From Leishmania infantum JPCM5 (Eukaryota; Euglenozoa; Kinetoplastea; Trypanosomatida; Trypanosomatidae), in contig NC_009418.2 in the NCBI RefSeq assembly GCF_000002875.2, forward strand, positions 1,097,273-1,161,272: a stretch of 64,000 nucleotides of DNA, read 5' to 3'. Position numbers and translations under genes: made by a program. Of this stretch, positions 40,851 to 52,081 are shown in pieces (within the stretch, counting starts at the first letter, position 1; the number at the start of each line of letters is the position of its first letter). A model generated the notes under the pieces. It saw nothing but the letters and a program-made list of their open reading frames with translations. It was not told the origin of the DNA and made no database searches.

Positions 40851-43800
40851 GCGGAAGGGAGCCGCAGGAGGCGGAGGGGCGGTGTTGCTAGCCGCGCGGC
40901 AGCTTCGCGACGACGCGCTCGTGGAGGAGCCGGCGGAGCTGATGTCAGCGTGCCAGAGGGAGGGAGCGAGGGCTGCGGATACTCGCCCCTGCCCTTCGCC
41001 GGCAGCTCTCCGTCTGCTGCTCGCTGCCCTCTCGTGCGTGCGCGTGAGGTGCGCCGCACGCGCTGCCGAGGGGGTGCAGACGTGCAGGCACGCCCTGGCA
41101 TGCACATGCCGAGGAGCCGCTCTCGCTTTCTGCGCTTCCGCGTCTCTTTCTCCGTTTCCCGTCGTGCTGCATTGCTGTCGAGTGCCAGTGCGGCGTATGC
41201 GGGCACTTGCTGACGTGTTCATGGTTTCTCCCTCGCCTGTCTTCGTCTTCTCGTGCGTGTGCCGCTTGTTGAGCTTTCCGCCTCTCGCCTCGCTGTTGCC
41301 TTTTCTGCTGACCTGCGCAGCGGTCTGCGCGTTGTGGTGGGCAGCGCACCCTTGACGGCGACCCGCCCACCGATGACCCCTCCCTCCCCCCTCTGAGCGG
41401 TCGCCCTCGCTGCCTTGTTGAAGCAGGCCCCCCCCCTCTCCCCCGCACGCTCGGCGGGCGCAGCCTTGGCGAGACGAGAGGGCGAGCGGGGAAGCGAGGG
41501 GGTGGCACGGGCGTCGCCGGCCGGAGCATTGAGGTGTGCAAGCGAGGGTGCACGGCTGCGAGGGCGAGGGAAGGCCGACGACGAGAACGGGCGAGGAAGA
41601 GACGGACGCGCTGGAAAGAGGGACGGTGAGCGCAAGGCCGCCACCGCACTGGTGGCCAGCCTCCGCCCCCTCCCTCCGTACATCGGTGTCGCGGCCGCGC
41701 GTGTTTCCTGTACTTCTCTGGGGCGCCCCCTCTCGCCCCGTCTCTGTCTCCTCGCCCTCACGCACGCCGCATGGACTCCTCAAACGGAGAGGGGGGAGGG
41801 GGCGGGGTGCCACGTGTGTGGTGGTGGCGGGCGCAGGAACCAAACGGGCTAATGGGCGGACGGCGCGGGGAGGAGAGAGGACGGCGTCCGCGGACCCAGA
41901 AGCGACACACAGGTGCGTACGCAGCGCTAAAGAGGGGCGATTGCAGCTCTTGCTCCTCTTGGTTCCTTGCGCCCCATGCACGGCCTACGTGTGCGCGCAC
42001 ACACCGACGCGCGCGCAGGTGCGCAGGAGGGGCGGCACCCCCTGCTGCCGTGTAAGGGGCTGCGGTGTCGGGCGGGGCAGTGGGGAGAGAGAGGGCGAGG
42101 CTGGCGAGGTGGCGGGTGGGCGGCTCTCCATGGTGCACGAAGGGCGACCTCACGTCGGACGTGGGCGTGCGTGGTGAGGCGTGTGCCCTTTGCGTTGCTC
42201 TCGAGCCCTCGTCGCGTTTGTGCCCTCCGCTGTTTTCCGTGTCTCTTTCTGCTTCCGCATGGACGCGCGCCTCCCCTCGACCCCCGCTGTCGCACACGGC
42301 ATGCGCGTGTGTGCCGGTGCATGCGCCCTTGTGACCGTCCTCCCCCTTCCTCAGCGGATGCCCCCCTCCCCGCCGCCCCTCTCTTGCTGCGGCGACTGCC
42401 CCGCGCTCCTCGCACTCCCAGGGAGGAAGAAGCGCCGCTGCGACAGGAGAGCCGCCGAGCACACCCTCTGTCCCGCCCCCCTCCTTATGTTGCCGCTGCT
42501 TCCTCCTCTCGTCTCGTGCTCTTGTGCGCACCCGCCGCTACGCGTCTTCACTTGCTTTGCTGCTCTTTTCCGCGTGCCGGTACCCGCGCTCCCCTTTCTC
42601 TCGGTCCTCCGCAGGCCACGGACGCGTGGGGCCCGCCTGCGTGTGCGTGTGCGTGTGCGTCTCTCCCGTCGCTTTATGCGCGCCGCTGTCCTTCTCTTGT
42701 GCCTCTCTCCCCGTGCGCAGGCGAGAGGGGCTGGCTGAGACGGCGAAGAGAACGGCCACGGCAGCACAGCGGAGCAGGGGGACGGGGGAGGGGGTGAGTG
42801 CGCAACGGCGACGGCGCCCCCAAAGGATAGGGGGCTAGCCCTTCAACAGGAGTGCGTGCCTGCGTGTGTGTGCTTGTCTCTGTGCGCGTTGTGTCTTTAT
42901 TATGTCTTCGCCTTTCTTGTGTCGCTTCTTTTGCTTTTCTTTGTTTCGATGCCTAATCACACCACCGAGTCCTCCAGACTCCCATGTGAAGAGTCCTTAC
43001 CCCTTGCTACGGGATTCGGTGGCGTGGTGCGACTCGGGGCGAGGCATGGCATGCAGGCAGAGCACAGGGTCTCAAAGGGCCCTGACCCGCGGCTGGCCAG
43101 CATTCTCCCTGAGGTCGTCCGGCACTCACCGAGGCCACCGCCTGTTACCCACACGACTGACGTCACCGCTTCCGCCCTCGAGCAGGAGCCTGGACGCGCT
43201 GCCCGCCTGGGCCGAGGCATGCGTTCCACCCGGGTCCGTGTGGCGCCTACCGCGCAGCACGTACCCGAGGGAGGGGACGAGCAAGGACAGGAGGAGCCGG
43301 TACGACGCATGGCCCGATTGAAGGGCAGGCAGTGCGTCCTTGGCGACCAGGATGTAGCTGTGGCGCAACAGAGGCGTGCGAGCTGTGGTTGAATGCGTAT
43401 ATTTGTCGACGTGTTCGTGGTGGAGTGGGGCGTGCAAGGGCGTCTCACTGCCACGGGCGGACACGCAAAACGTCAATAATGTAACGGCCAAACAGCAAGG
43501 AGGAACACGCGCGCGCACACGCAGGCGACAGTGCGAACGTCGCACATATTGTTCTCGCCCCCGACGGCTCCGCACTGCCTCCGCCTGAAAAGACAGCGTG
43601 CGCGCGCGCGCGCCTGTTTGTGTCCTCTTTCTTTTCCTCGCCTTGCCTTTTGCTTTTGTGTCATGGCTTCCTGCGCGCGTTTCTGTTCGTTTCTGTCTTG
43701 CGATCTCGCTTTCGTTCCTCGACTCGCCGACCCCCGCAGCGTCAGGGCGGCGGCCGCCATCGCCCTCTTCTCCGGGAGGAGGCGTGGTGGTGGTGGTGTG

Positions 43801-44248
43801 GTGGCGCCGAGCTCTTTGCTGCTGCCAGCGGCAAGGCTGTGCTATGCGCGCGCGTTTGCATGCCGGTGTATGTGCGCCGGCCTATGTGCACACGCATGCG
43901 TGCGTGTGTGCCTCGTGGCAACGCCGCTTCTTTTTGCACTCATTCCTCTTCGTCCGCCCCTCTCCTCTCTGCTGCACCTTCGCGCGTGCCTCACGGGTGC
44001 TTGTTGGCGAAACACGATGATGAGTGGCAACCCAGAGGTGAGCGCCAATACGCGCACGTACGCGGAAAGGGGAACCGCCCATGCGCACATAAAGGTCCTC
44101 ACTCTCGCATACGGGCTCGGCCGGCTGCTGAGAGGCAGCGCCGGCATCCGCGTTGCGGCAAGCCTCCTGCTGTGCTGATTGCCGGCGCGCCTGGAGCGCT
44201 GGCGGCGGCGGCGGCGTACATTTGATGGTGCCGCCCCCCTCCCCCTTC
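40851..44248. other. Amastin 3' flank, unit 2
   Basis: About 3.4 kb. Positions 41035-42439 are the sequence missing from unit 1: GC-rich, with long overlapping open frames in several phases but no recognisable protein. A family B repeat lies at 43041-43430. A pure GC microsatellite at 43600-43612 is longer here than in unit 1. Confidence 0.55.
43041..43430 (+). repeat. Dispersed repeat family B, copy 3
   Basis: Near-identical to copy 2. Its 3' end (gtcgacgtgttcgtggtgga) is closer to copy 1 than to copy 2, which has atcgactagttcgtggtgga. Confidence 0.65.
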
Positions 44249-44849
44249 CTCCCTCCCCTTCCCGGGCAGCGCCGTCACCGGGCCTACGGCACGGCGCGGT
44301 TGCCGAGGTGATGGGCAATGCGACCTGGCCGCTGGTGGTGGGCACTGACGGAGGGGAGCTCTGTGTGGCACCTGAGCGCATTGTGTTGCGGGGGCCGCCG
44401 AGGAAGCTGCACCACACCGCGAGGCTGCTGGAGCGTGCGAGCTGGCTGCGCTGCTGCGCGCACGGCCCGCGCGCCGTGGAGGCCGTGGCGCTTATCCCGA
44501 TTAGCCGGTGCTGGCGCGGGGGTGGGCGTGAACCACGGACCGCCACCGAGACCCCTCCAAGGCCGCCCGGTGGTGTGAGGGCGTGTGTGTGTGCTCGCGA
44601 CGGCCGCCCTCGCCGGTGGCTGTGGCGGGTGCAAGAGTGCGCTGTGCCGCAGCGCGGTGCGCGTGGAGGGCGGGCCGCTCGCGCACGTCGGCGTCCACGG
44701 CGCGGAGGGCAGGCTGCGCTGCGTCGTCGAGGCGCTCTGCGTGAAGCGGGGGCGCGAGGTGTGCGGCGACGCTGTGGCGCTGGCGTGTGCGACCGTCGTC
44801 TGTGCCATCTCACCGTGGAGGGGTGCCCATCGCGTCGCTCAGCATGGCC
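44249..44849 (+). pseudogene. Decayed tuzin (pseudogene 3), truncated
   Basis: Near-identical to pseudogene 2 (38375-38975), with the same deletion and frameshifts, but cut off within SLSMA. The C-terminal third is absent and unrelated sequence follows. It is the terminal partial copy of the tandem array. Confidence 0.85.
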
Positions 44850-47031
44850 CTCGGTGGTAGCTGTCGTTATGTGTGGTCTGCTGGTGAGTGAAGTTTTATG
44901 GCAGAAATTTATGCTGATTCGATGGTGTGATCGTGCACAGAAAGCGAGAAAATAGTAAAATTGCTTGTGGTGAAGGTAGAAGAAGGGTAAACGGTCGGGA
45001 GCACCGGAATTATATCGGTGCTGTTAAGCAGAAGACATATCTGTATGCAAGGTGCATGCGTGGAAGGAAGCACTGTAGTGGCTCGAAAATGAACGTGATG
45101 TGTGTGTATCCGCCGTTGGCGCTGCGGAGACATTGAGGCGATGGAGACAAAGAGGCGAACTCGTTCAATGGCGTCGATAGGCATTTCTAGCATTTTTCTT
45201 GTTGGTCTGTTCTCTCTCTTGCTGCGACGTCAGCTCGTATTTGTCTACACACGTGTCGATGTGCTGAGTTGAAATTCCGCAAACGATTTGAAAGAACGAA
45301 CGGGTGGATGTGCTCACAGGTGAATTAGGCGGCATACGCACACACACAAAGAAAAGGTCATACACAGAAATGGATATGTATATGTATATACATGTATGTA
45401 TGTATGCGGATTCAAGGAAGTGGTGGGGGTCGGTGCAAAAAGCAATGCTGTGATTGTCGCGTGTTGGTATCTTCTGAAGGCCGACGCACCTCTGTGTGTG
45501 TTTTTTTTATCTTCTTCCCCACTCTTTTCTCTTCCTTATCTCCGTGGGCGTTGCTGTGGGTGTTTTCTTCTCATGTTCTCTCCACTCTGTAGTTAGCCAA
45601 CTTTCTTGGAATCTGCCGTTATGGTCTCCATATTTGCGGTGGTATCGTTCACCGCTCTCTCCTCCGTGTTTGTGTGACGTGTCTCTCTCTTGACTCTTGG
45701 CGTGCACTCTCTTCACGTAGTGTGCTTCTGTGTGTGTCTTGGTTTTATTTTAGTTTTTCTTCTTCCGCTTGTTTTCACGTGTGTCCACCGCAAGACTCCA
45801 CCGCGATGCAGGTTTTATCTGACGGAAAAAAAGGAAATGCGGTGATTCAATCCCCCATCCTCTCCCGGGAACGTGAGCAGCGGCACGCATACACCACCTC
45901 ACACCGAATGGCTCGGCCAGGCGTAGAATCGCCCTCAACTGTCCCATCTTCCTTCTTTTTCTGAGAAGAGCTACCTCTATCTGTTTCTTCTTCTGCACGT
46001 TTCCGTTTTTTTTTTGTCCTGAACGCCTCGTAGCACTACTCTACACGCCGCCGAATCGCCACACACGGACACATTATTTTCAGGAGCGAAGCGCACGTGG
46101 CCACCACCACAACGGCAAGGCCGCAGTCAACAACACCAATTCGCGGGCACTCTCTTCCGGGCACGGCAGCAGACGCCACCGACCTGCAGGGCCGCATCTG
46201 CGACGCGTGCGTATACGCGGACAAAGCTTGGGAGAAGTACTGTCACAACCGACTGTTCTTTCTGCACATTGCCTCCCCTGATTTCGTGGTACTGGCTGCT
46301 TATCTGCGTTGGCGCCACGCCGCGGCCTCACTTCACACGAACAACGACTTTAGGAGCCGGAGGGCTTCATTTGGTCCCGCCGCGTGAAGGCTGCGTCCAC
46401 CGCCGTTTCGGTTCCAGTAGCAGCGCCTCAGCCGATCGTCGCTTTTCGACTCCTCACCGAAGAGCAGCGCGGCATACGAGCGAGGCCGTATCTTTTTTTT
46501 TTTTCGACAAACAGCAACTACGAAGAGCGGCAGTCACCCACCCGGTACCTGCAGCAGCGGTTTTCTTTCGACCGCCTCGATCGCTCCCCCGATAGTGCAA
46601 CACGCCTGGTTAAGCATTGAACTCTATCATTGAGTGGTCTTGAGTGACGTTCCTTTTTTTTGCGTGGTCTTCGGTGTGCGCTTCCAATCCAGTAGACGCA
46701 ATCTGGCTCAGCGACTACGCGCAGTCCTTTTCTTCCGTCAATACCGCTATCACCACCTCTACTGCTACTTTCGCTCCAGCACATCATCTGTCGTCCGCGT
46801 TTGCTTGGGACAAGTCGACTGGAAGCTGTCAGAAGCGTTGCCAGTTGCCTAGACAGCATCCCTGCTGTGAGCCTGATCACAGAGCAGCTGATCATATCCC
46901 CTAACACACCTGCACTGAACCCTAGCCCATTGTGTCGCCCTCGCGAAGGCAGACAACAACAGCCGCACCTGCAGTCAAGTATTGAGGCTAAATCCCCCTT
47001 TGGTGTGCACAACGACGTCAACGTGACTGAT
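44850..47031. other. Right border of the array and leader of the carboxypeptidase
   Basis: Positions 44850-45200 are distinctly less GC-rich than the array. T/C tracts occur at 45505-45540, 45955-46016 and 46492-46505. Two frames between 46020 and 46620 look coding-like but lack an ATG and are in different phases (see findings). A candidate acceptor for the next gene is the AG at about 46779-46780 after the tract ending tttcgctccag. Confidence 0.45.
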
Positions 47032-49689
47032 ATGGGGCTGGGCTTCAGCGGCTGCTCCCAGCAAAGTTCGCCTAGGGAGGCCGCTGCGCAGCGGACCTCG
47101 ATAGAGGGTCACCGCGACGCATCTCGATGCATTTCCAACAGCACGAAGTTGCAGTCGATGAACGGGCTGGATCGCGATGCTTCGCTGCGCGGCGCTGATG
47201 ATGCGGCACGCGGCGCTGCAGGATCGCAGATACGCGCTGCAAGCCTGACGGCGCCAGGGCCGGAAGTGGATGATGCGCACTGGGTGTTTCAGAGACCGCC
47301 GAACAACCAGCGCACCTTCTACTTTCAGGAGGACAATCTTGAGTTCTCGTCACAGTTCGACAGCGGCAACTTGATTCAGGTGGAGCGGGTGGGCGTCTTC
47401 CACTACCGCATGTACACGGCAATGGACTGCGGCAACGCACCATGGCAGACCAACAACCGCCAGTGGTTTCACTTCTCGGTCCGCGGCGGCAGCAAGGGCG
47501 CCGTCGTCACGATTTGCTTTGTCGGCATGGCACACAGCAATATGTTCACCTATGATTGGATGCCGGTCATGGCCGTTGTGCCTACGCGACCGCAGTACAC
47601 TCGCATCGCTGGAAAGGCGCACGTGGAGGCCCTTGAGAAAATGCCAGAGACTCCCGGCTATCCTCTGCTTGTGCACAAGCCCGTGTCGAAGGACGACGCC
47701 GACAGTGACGGTGGCGGCGATGAGGGTGACAACGACGCCGATGCCGGCGCTGCTGGCGCCAATAACAATGGAGGCGCTGGCGGAATCGCTTTCTCCATCT
47801 CGCCTACGGGCAGGTCCTCTGGAACCAGCAAGAAGAAAAAGACTAAAAAGAAGAGCATTGCTATGAACCTCACCTTCAACTTCAAAATTGAGACAGAGAT
47901 CGCGGTAACGTACACGCCGCCGCAGGGGCGTCCAGACTCGCCCGCGATCTACATTGCAAGCAACCACCCTTATACCTACTACACACTGCAACGCAACCTT
48001 GCGATGTGGCAAGAGACGGCGCGACGAAGTAACACTTTGCGGGAGATGAGTCTGCAGGCACCCGATCACCAAGCGCGGCGCTCCAGCTCCGAGCAGCGTA
48101 GCGGGCCGGACTCATACGCCGTAGACGGCCTGGCCACAGTTCAGCCTGGAAGCAGCGGAAGGAGTAAGAAATGGGTTGGAAGTTTCAACACCGGCAACGT
48201 TGCTGTTCAATACTCTGCGGAGTTCAGCGAGATCTATTTCCACCGCGAGGTTCTCTGCAAATCACTGGAGGGGCGCGACGTTACACTGCTGACTATTAGC
48301 GACTGCAGCCGCATGGCGATAGAGCGGGCACCCCTCCTTTCAAAGGAAGACGGCCTTCCCCACTCCTCGGCTCTCGGCTTTACGCAGCGTCCGTACTCCT
48401 TTTTTGGCAAGCAGTACGTCGTGCTGACGGCTCGTGTACATCCAGGCGAATGCCCAGGCAGCCATCTTATGCACGGCTGTATTGATTTTCTCATGAACTG
48501 CACAGACTGTAGAGCGGCGGCGCTGCGGCACAACTTTGTCTTTTGCGTGGTCCCGATGTTGAACCCGGACGGCGTTGTTCGCGGCCACAGCCGCGTCGAC
48601 TCAAACGGCGTCGATCTCAACCGCATGTACAGGGACCCGTCGCGTAAGCGACACCCTGCACCATACGCGGTTCTCGCCCTGCTGCGGTCACTGGGCAGCC
48701 GCGTGGCACTTTTCATTGACATGCACGCACATGCCAATAAGCGAGGCACCTTCTTTTACGGTAACAGCATGGACTGGGCCAACCAAATAGAAAACCTGCT
48801 CTACGCAAAGCTGGTCTCGCTTAACACGCCCTATCTCGACTTCCGCAGCTGCAACTTCTCGGAGGCAAACATGTTCGCCGTCAGCAAGTCTGGCAAGCGC
48901 AAGGACTCCTCCAGTCGCGTTGTGGCCTTTACCGAGGCCGGTATCGTGCACGGCTACACCATCGAGACCTCGCACGTGATGGCCGACGCACTGAATCCAG
49001 TCGCCCTCCTGACGAATCATCAAACCGACCAGCTGGATACTGCCCTTCCAAGTCCACCGCCTGTTATGCACTCACCGGCAACCTTTCGCGACACTGCTCG
49101 TGCGATGCTGCTGGGACTGCTGGACCTTAAGGGTATCAACCCCAAAAGTCGCCTGCCCTTGACACAATTTCACTCCACCCGCGGACTGGCTCTTTGGCTG
49201 CAGCGGCAGCTGCAGATCGAGTCCGCGGAGACACTTTTTGCGCAGGCCTTCAAGCTGCACGGCAAGGAGGCTCAGGCTTCCACCAGCGAGTCTGGGAACA
49301 CTCTGCTCGCGACCATCATGAAGAGCATGGCGGCAGAGGAGTATCCCGAGAAGATCACCATCAGGGAGGCGCGATTGCTACCCCGCACCACCTTCAGCGG
49401 TGTTCGCAGCTTTGTCCCACTGGATACGGCAATCGTGCTGCTGTCGCAAACCGTGCCAACGGGGCCGCCGCGCTCGCTTTTGTATGGCAGCGGCAACTGT
49501 GGAGCGGCAAGCGGCGCTGCCGCTGCCGGGGGAACCGGCAGCAAAGGCGGCGGCAGTGCTCAGCGCCGTGGCACGTCTCCCTCCTTTAGTGGGAACAACT
49601 GCACGACTGCGATCCCTCCGGCGGTGATTGCGACGCGGCGCCGTTCGAAGCCCATGCTTCTCTCCAGCGATACAACTGTCGAAACGTAG
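47032..49689 (+). CDS. Cytosolic (M14) zinc carboxypeptidase, CCP/Nna1 type
   Basis: 885 aa. It has the N-terminal beta-sandwich of cytosolic carboxypeptidases (LEFSSQFDSGNLIQVERVG, WQTNNRQWFHFSVRG), then the M14 catalytic domain: zinc ligands H470 and E473 in ARVHPGECPGS, NPDGVVRGHSRV followed by VDLNRMYRDPS, third ligand H565 in FIDMHAHANKRG, and catalytic E645 in GYTIETSH. CCPs remove glutamates from tubulin tails or side chains, so flagellar or subpellicular microtubules are the likely targets; which linkage is cut cannot be told here. An insert of about 65 Asp/Gly/Lys-rich residues (about 220-285) interrupts the N-domain, and a Ser-rich loop lies near 345-380. The C-terminus is low-complexity. 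The ATG at 47032 is the first in-frame ATG; the frame is open further up only from non-ATG codons. Confidence 0.92.
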   Translation: MGLGFSGCSQQSSPREAAAQRTSIEGHRDASRCISNSTKLQSMNGLDRDASLRGADDAARGAAGSQIRAASLTAPGPEVDDAHWVFQRPPNNQRTFYFQEDNLEFSSQFDSGNLIQVERVGVFHYRMYTAMDCGNAPWQTNNRQWFHFSVRGGSKGAVVTICFVGMAHSNMFTYDWMPVMAVVPTRPQYTRIAGKAHVEALEKMPETPGYPLLVHKPVSKDDADSDGGGDEGDNDADAGAAGANNNGGAGGIAFSISPTGRSSGTSKKKKTKKKSIAMNLTFNFKIETEIAVTYTPPQGRPDSPAIYIASNHPYTYYTLQRNLAMWQETARRSNTLREMSLQAPDHQARRSSSEQRSGPDSYAVDGLATVQPGSSGRSKKWVGSFNTGNVAVQYSAEFSEIYFHREVLCKSLEGRDVTLLTISDCSRMAIERAPLLSKEDGLPHSSALGFTQRPYSFFGKQYVVLTARVHPGECPGSHLMHGCIDFLMNCTDCRAAALRHNFVFCVVPMLNPDGVVRGHSRVDSNGVDLNRMYRDPSRKRHPAPYAVLALLRSLGSRVALFIDMHAHANKRGTFFYGNSMDWANQIENLLYAKLVSLNTPYLDFRSCNFSEANMFAVSKSGKRKDSSSRVVAFTEAGIVHGYTIETSHVMADALNPVALLTNHQTDQLDTALPSPPPVMHSPATFRDTARAMLLGLLDLKGINPKSRLPLTQFHSTRGLALWLQRQLQIESAETLFAQAFKLHGKEAQASTSESGNTLLATIMKSMAAEEYPEKITIREARLLPRTTFSGVRSFVPLDTAIVLLSQTVPTGPPRSLLYGSGNCGAASGAAAAGGTGSKGGGSAQRRGTSPSFSGNNCTTAIPPAVIATRRRSKPMLLSSDTTVET

Positions 49690-52081
49690 CAGTGCTGTTA
49701 CTCGGCACCCGAAAGCGTTTCTGGATTTTGGTTTTCTTTTTGCTCAGCAGCGCCCGAGTGACGTTACCCTACGTCCGCAACGGCTCCACCCCACTCTTCG
49801 TTTCATGGGTAACGTGCTGGGCCATACTCATAACCGCACTCGCTGAATGGCACAGCTTGTCTATCCTTTGTACGCCACCGAAACAGGTGCCGTCTTTTTC
49901 TTTCGCGCGACATCTTCCTAGCTGGTGCACGCCGCCGCCGCAGGTGATAGTGAGAAATATGGAGCCAGGCGCGCTCGTGTGAGTACTGTGTTGCCCTTCT
50001 GAAGTTGCGGCTTCTGTGTCACTCTGCTCATATGATTTCTGTTCCCTTTTTTTTGCTCCACGGACCCCTCTTCGCGCACTTGTGGAGAGGGGGAGTTCAT
50101 AAAGTCAGCTCGCACGCTCTCTGTTGTTGTTGTGGATGTGCTGGTACGCCTTTTGTTTATCCTTTTACGCTTCCAGTTTGTAATGTACATGAGATTGGCT
50201 CGTTTTTTTTTTCGCGTTTTTTTGTTGTTGTTGTGTATGTTTATGTCGGAGGGGGGAGGAGAACTCCATCGTGCATTGTCCACTTACATGCGCATCACCC
50301 ATCAAGCGCGTCCATCAACTTCCTCTTTGTTGTTGCTGCGTTGGCCCCTCCTCGTCAGCTGGAAGAAAGGCAAAAAACACAAACGTACAATCTCCCTGTT
50401 AGCGTGTGCGCGCGTCTTTAGCCCGTGAGCTCAGGGATGGCACTTTTTCTTTGTTTGGAGGGCGGGCGGCACAGACATGGACGAAGTGCTCATCTCCACG
50501 TGCGTGCGTACAGGCGACGTGGCCAGCGTGCACATGATGGGAGATACGCACTTATAAATGCGCACACTGGCACATGCTGTGCAGCAGTGGATTCGTCTTT
50601 TAGAGTTTTTCAGTGCGCGCCGCTCTATCATCCATCGTGCTCTCCCTTCTCTTGTTTCCTTAGTTCAAATCACCATTTTTGTGTGTGTGTGCTTTTTTAT
50701 CTTTCTCTTGCGTGCGTGCCTGCACGCGCTGACACCTTATGCTTCGCTGCTGTGACTACGTTGTCTGTGCCTTGCGTGTTTTGCCTTGCCAATCGCCTTT
50801 GCTCTAATTTCTGAAGCGCTCTCCTTTCGTCTCGATCACATACAAAGTGTGGTGATTCCCGGGTGCGCTCAGCAGTTTTGCGCGTCTTATGGTGGTGCTG
50901 TTGGCATGTGCTGCTCTCTCTCTCTCTCACTTGTGGGTGCCTGCGGGTCTGGTTCTGTTTTCCGGCGGTCGTGCGTCTTTCCAGGACCCATGCGTGGGCC
51001 GCGACCCTCTTCGGTACTGTCGCGACTTGGAAGCAGCACCGGCAAAAGCTGACGGCGAGATATTGTGACCTTCCACCGCTCACTTGTGCGCCTTTTCGCT
51101 GTTGTTGATGATGGTGCCATTTGATGAGGATAACGCGAAACATGTGAGGAACGAGGAGCGATCTCTTAGTTTTTGCAGCAGGTGCACGGCGTCGTGCCTG
51201 AGAATAAGCTCTCACGCCGTACCGCTCACGTGAGGGGGTTGCGGCTCTCTACGTACGCACCTGTTGTGGAACACTCATGTTATCGTTCACTGATTGCTCC
51301 CTCCTACATGCTCAGTGATAAGAGTGAGATGTGTATTTGAGCGGCTAAGTGCTGTGGACCAGCCCTCGCCACTCACCTCACCGGCATCATTCGTAATTCC
51401 TCTCCGCCTCTACTCTCTTGCTTTCCCTCACGCTCTTCTTCTGATCAACATCGCCGTGTGAGGGGTACACACAACCGCACGCCGAAAAAAAAACGTCCAT
51501 TTGTGTGCGATTCGACCGCATGTTGCTGTGCTTGTCATGAATCATGGCTGTGAAAATGCTCGTCATGCCTAGGAAACACGAAAAGAACGAAGGACGTCAA
51601 AAAAAAAAGATTCTGTAGTAGCATCAACAACCATCGGCTCGATTCCGCCGCGGTTGCTAGCTCATATCCCCTAGCCCACATGCCAACACGAAAACCGAAA
51701 CTGAGACGCCCTTCGTCCCCGTTATCCTCTCCCCGTCCACGCTTCGCGCTGTATCTTCTCTGCCGCGCCGTCTTTTCTTTCACTCACACGCACATCTCTT
51801 CGAACTTTCGTGCGATCGCTGGCAAACCGCAACTCGTCTCTCAACGTGTTGATGCAAGCGATTCCCCTCTGTCTTCCCTTCCTCCCCCTTTTTTGACAGG
51901 AATTTCTCTCGCTCCTCTGTCTCTCTGCGTAGTCTGTCGCGCCGCATCGTTGCCCCCCTGTTTCCCTTAGTCCTTCGGCCATTCACCTCATCCAGTACCC
52001 CTTGTTTCTTCTTAAGGCACACAAGCACACAGTGACACAACCGTTTCGCATCAGACACCCCTGTCGCCTTGCCCTTTCAGA
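49690..52081. other. Carboxypeptidase 3' flank and leader of the PKA-R-like gene
   Basis: No gene seen. T-rich tracts at 50045-50060, 50200-50235 and 50690-50705. Candidate acceptors for the next gene are the AG at 52015-52016 (after a TTC-rich tract) and the AG at 52079-52080, only one base before the ATG. Confidence 0.5.

Larger units (their letters stand above)
39198..44849 (+). repeat. Tandem unit 2 (amastin plus truncated decayed tuzin)
   Basis: Second copy of the unit, complete across the region that is N in unit 1. Homology stops at about 44849 within the tuzin segment SLSMA, after which the sequence is unrelated and less GC-rich. That point is the right edge of the array. Confidence 0.88.
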
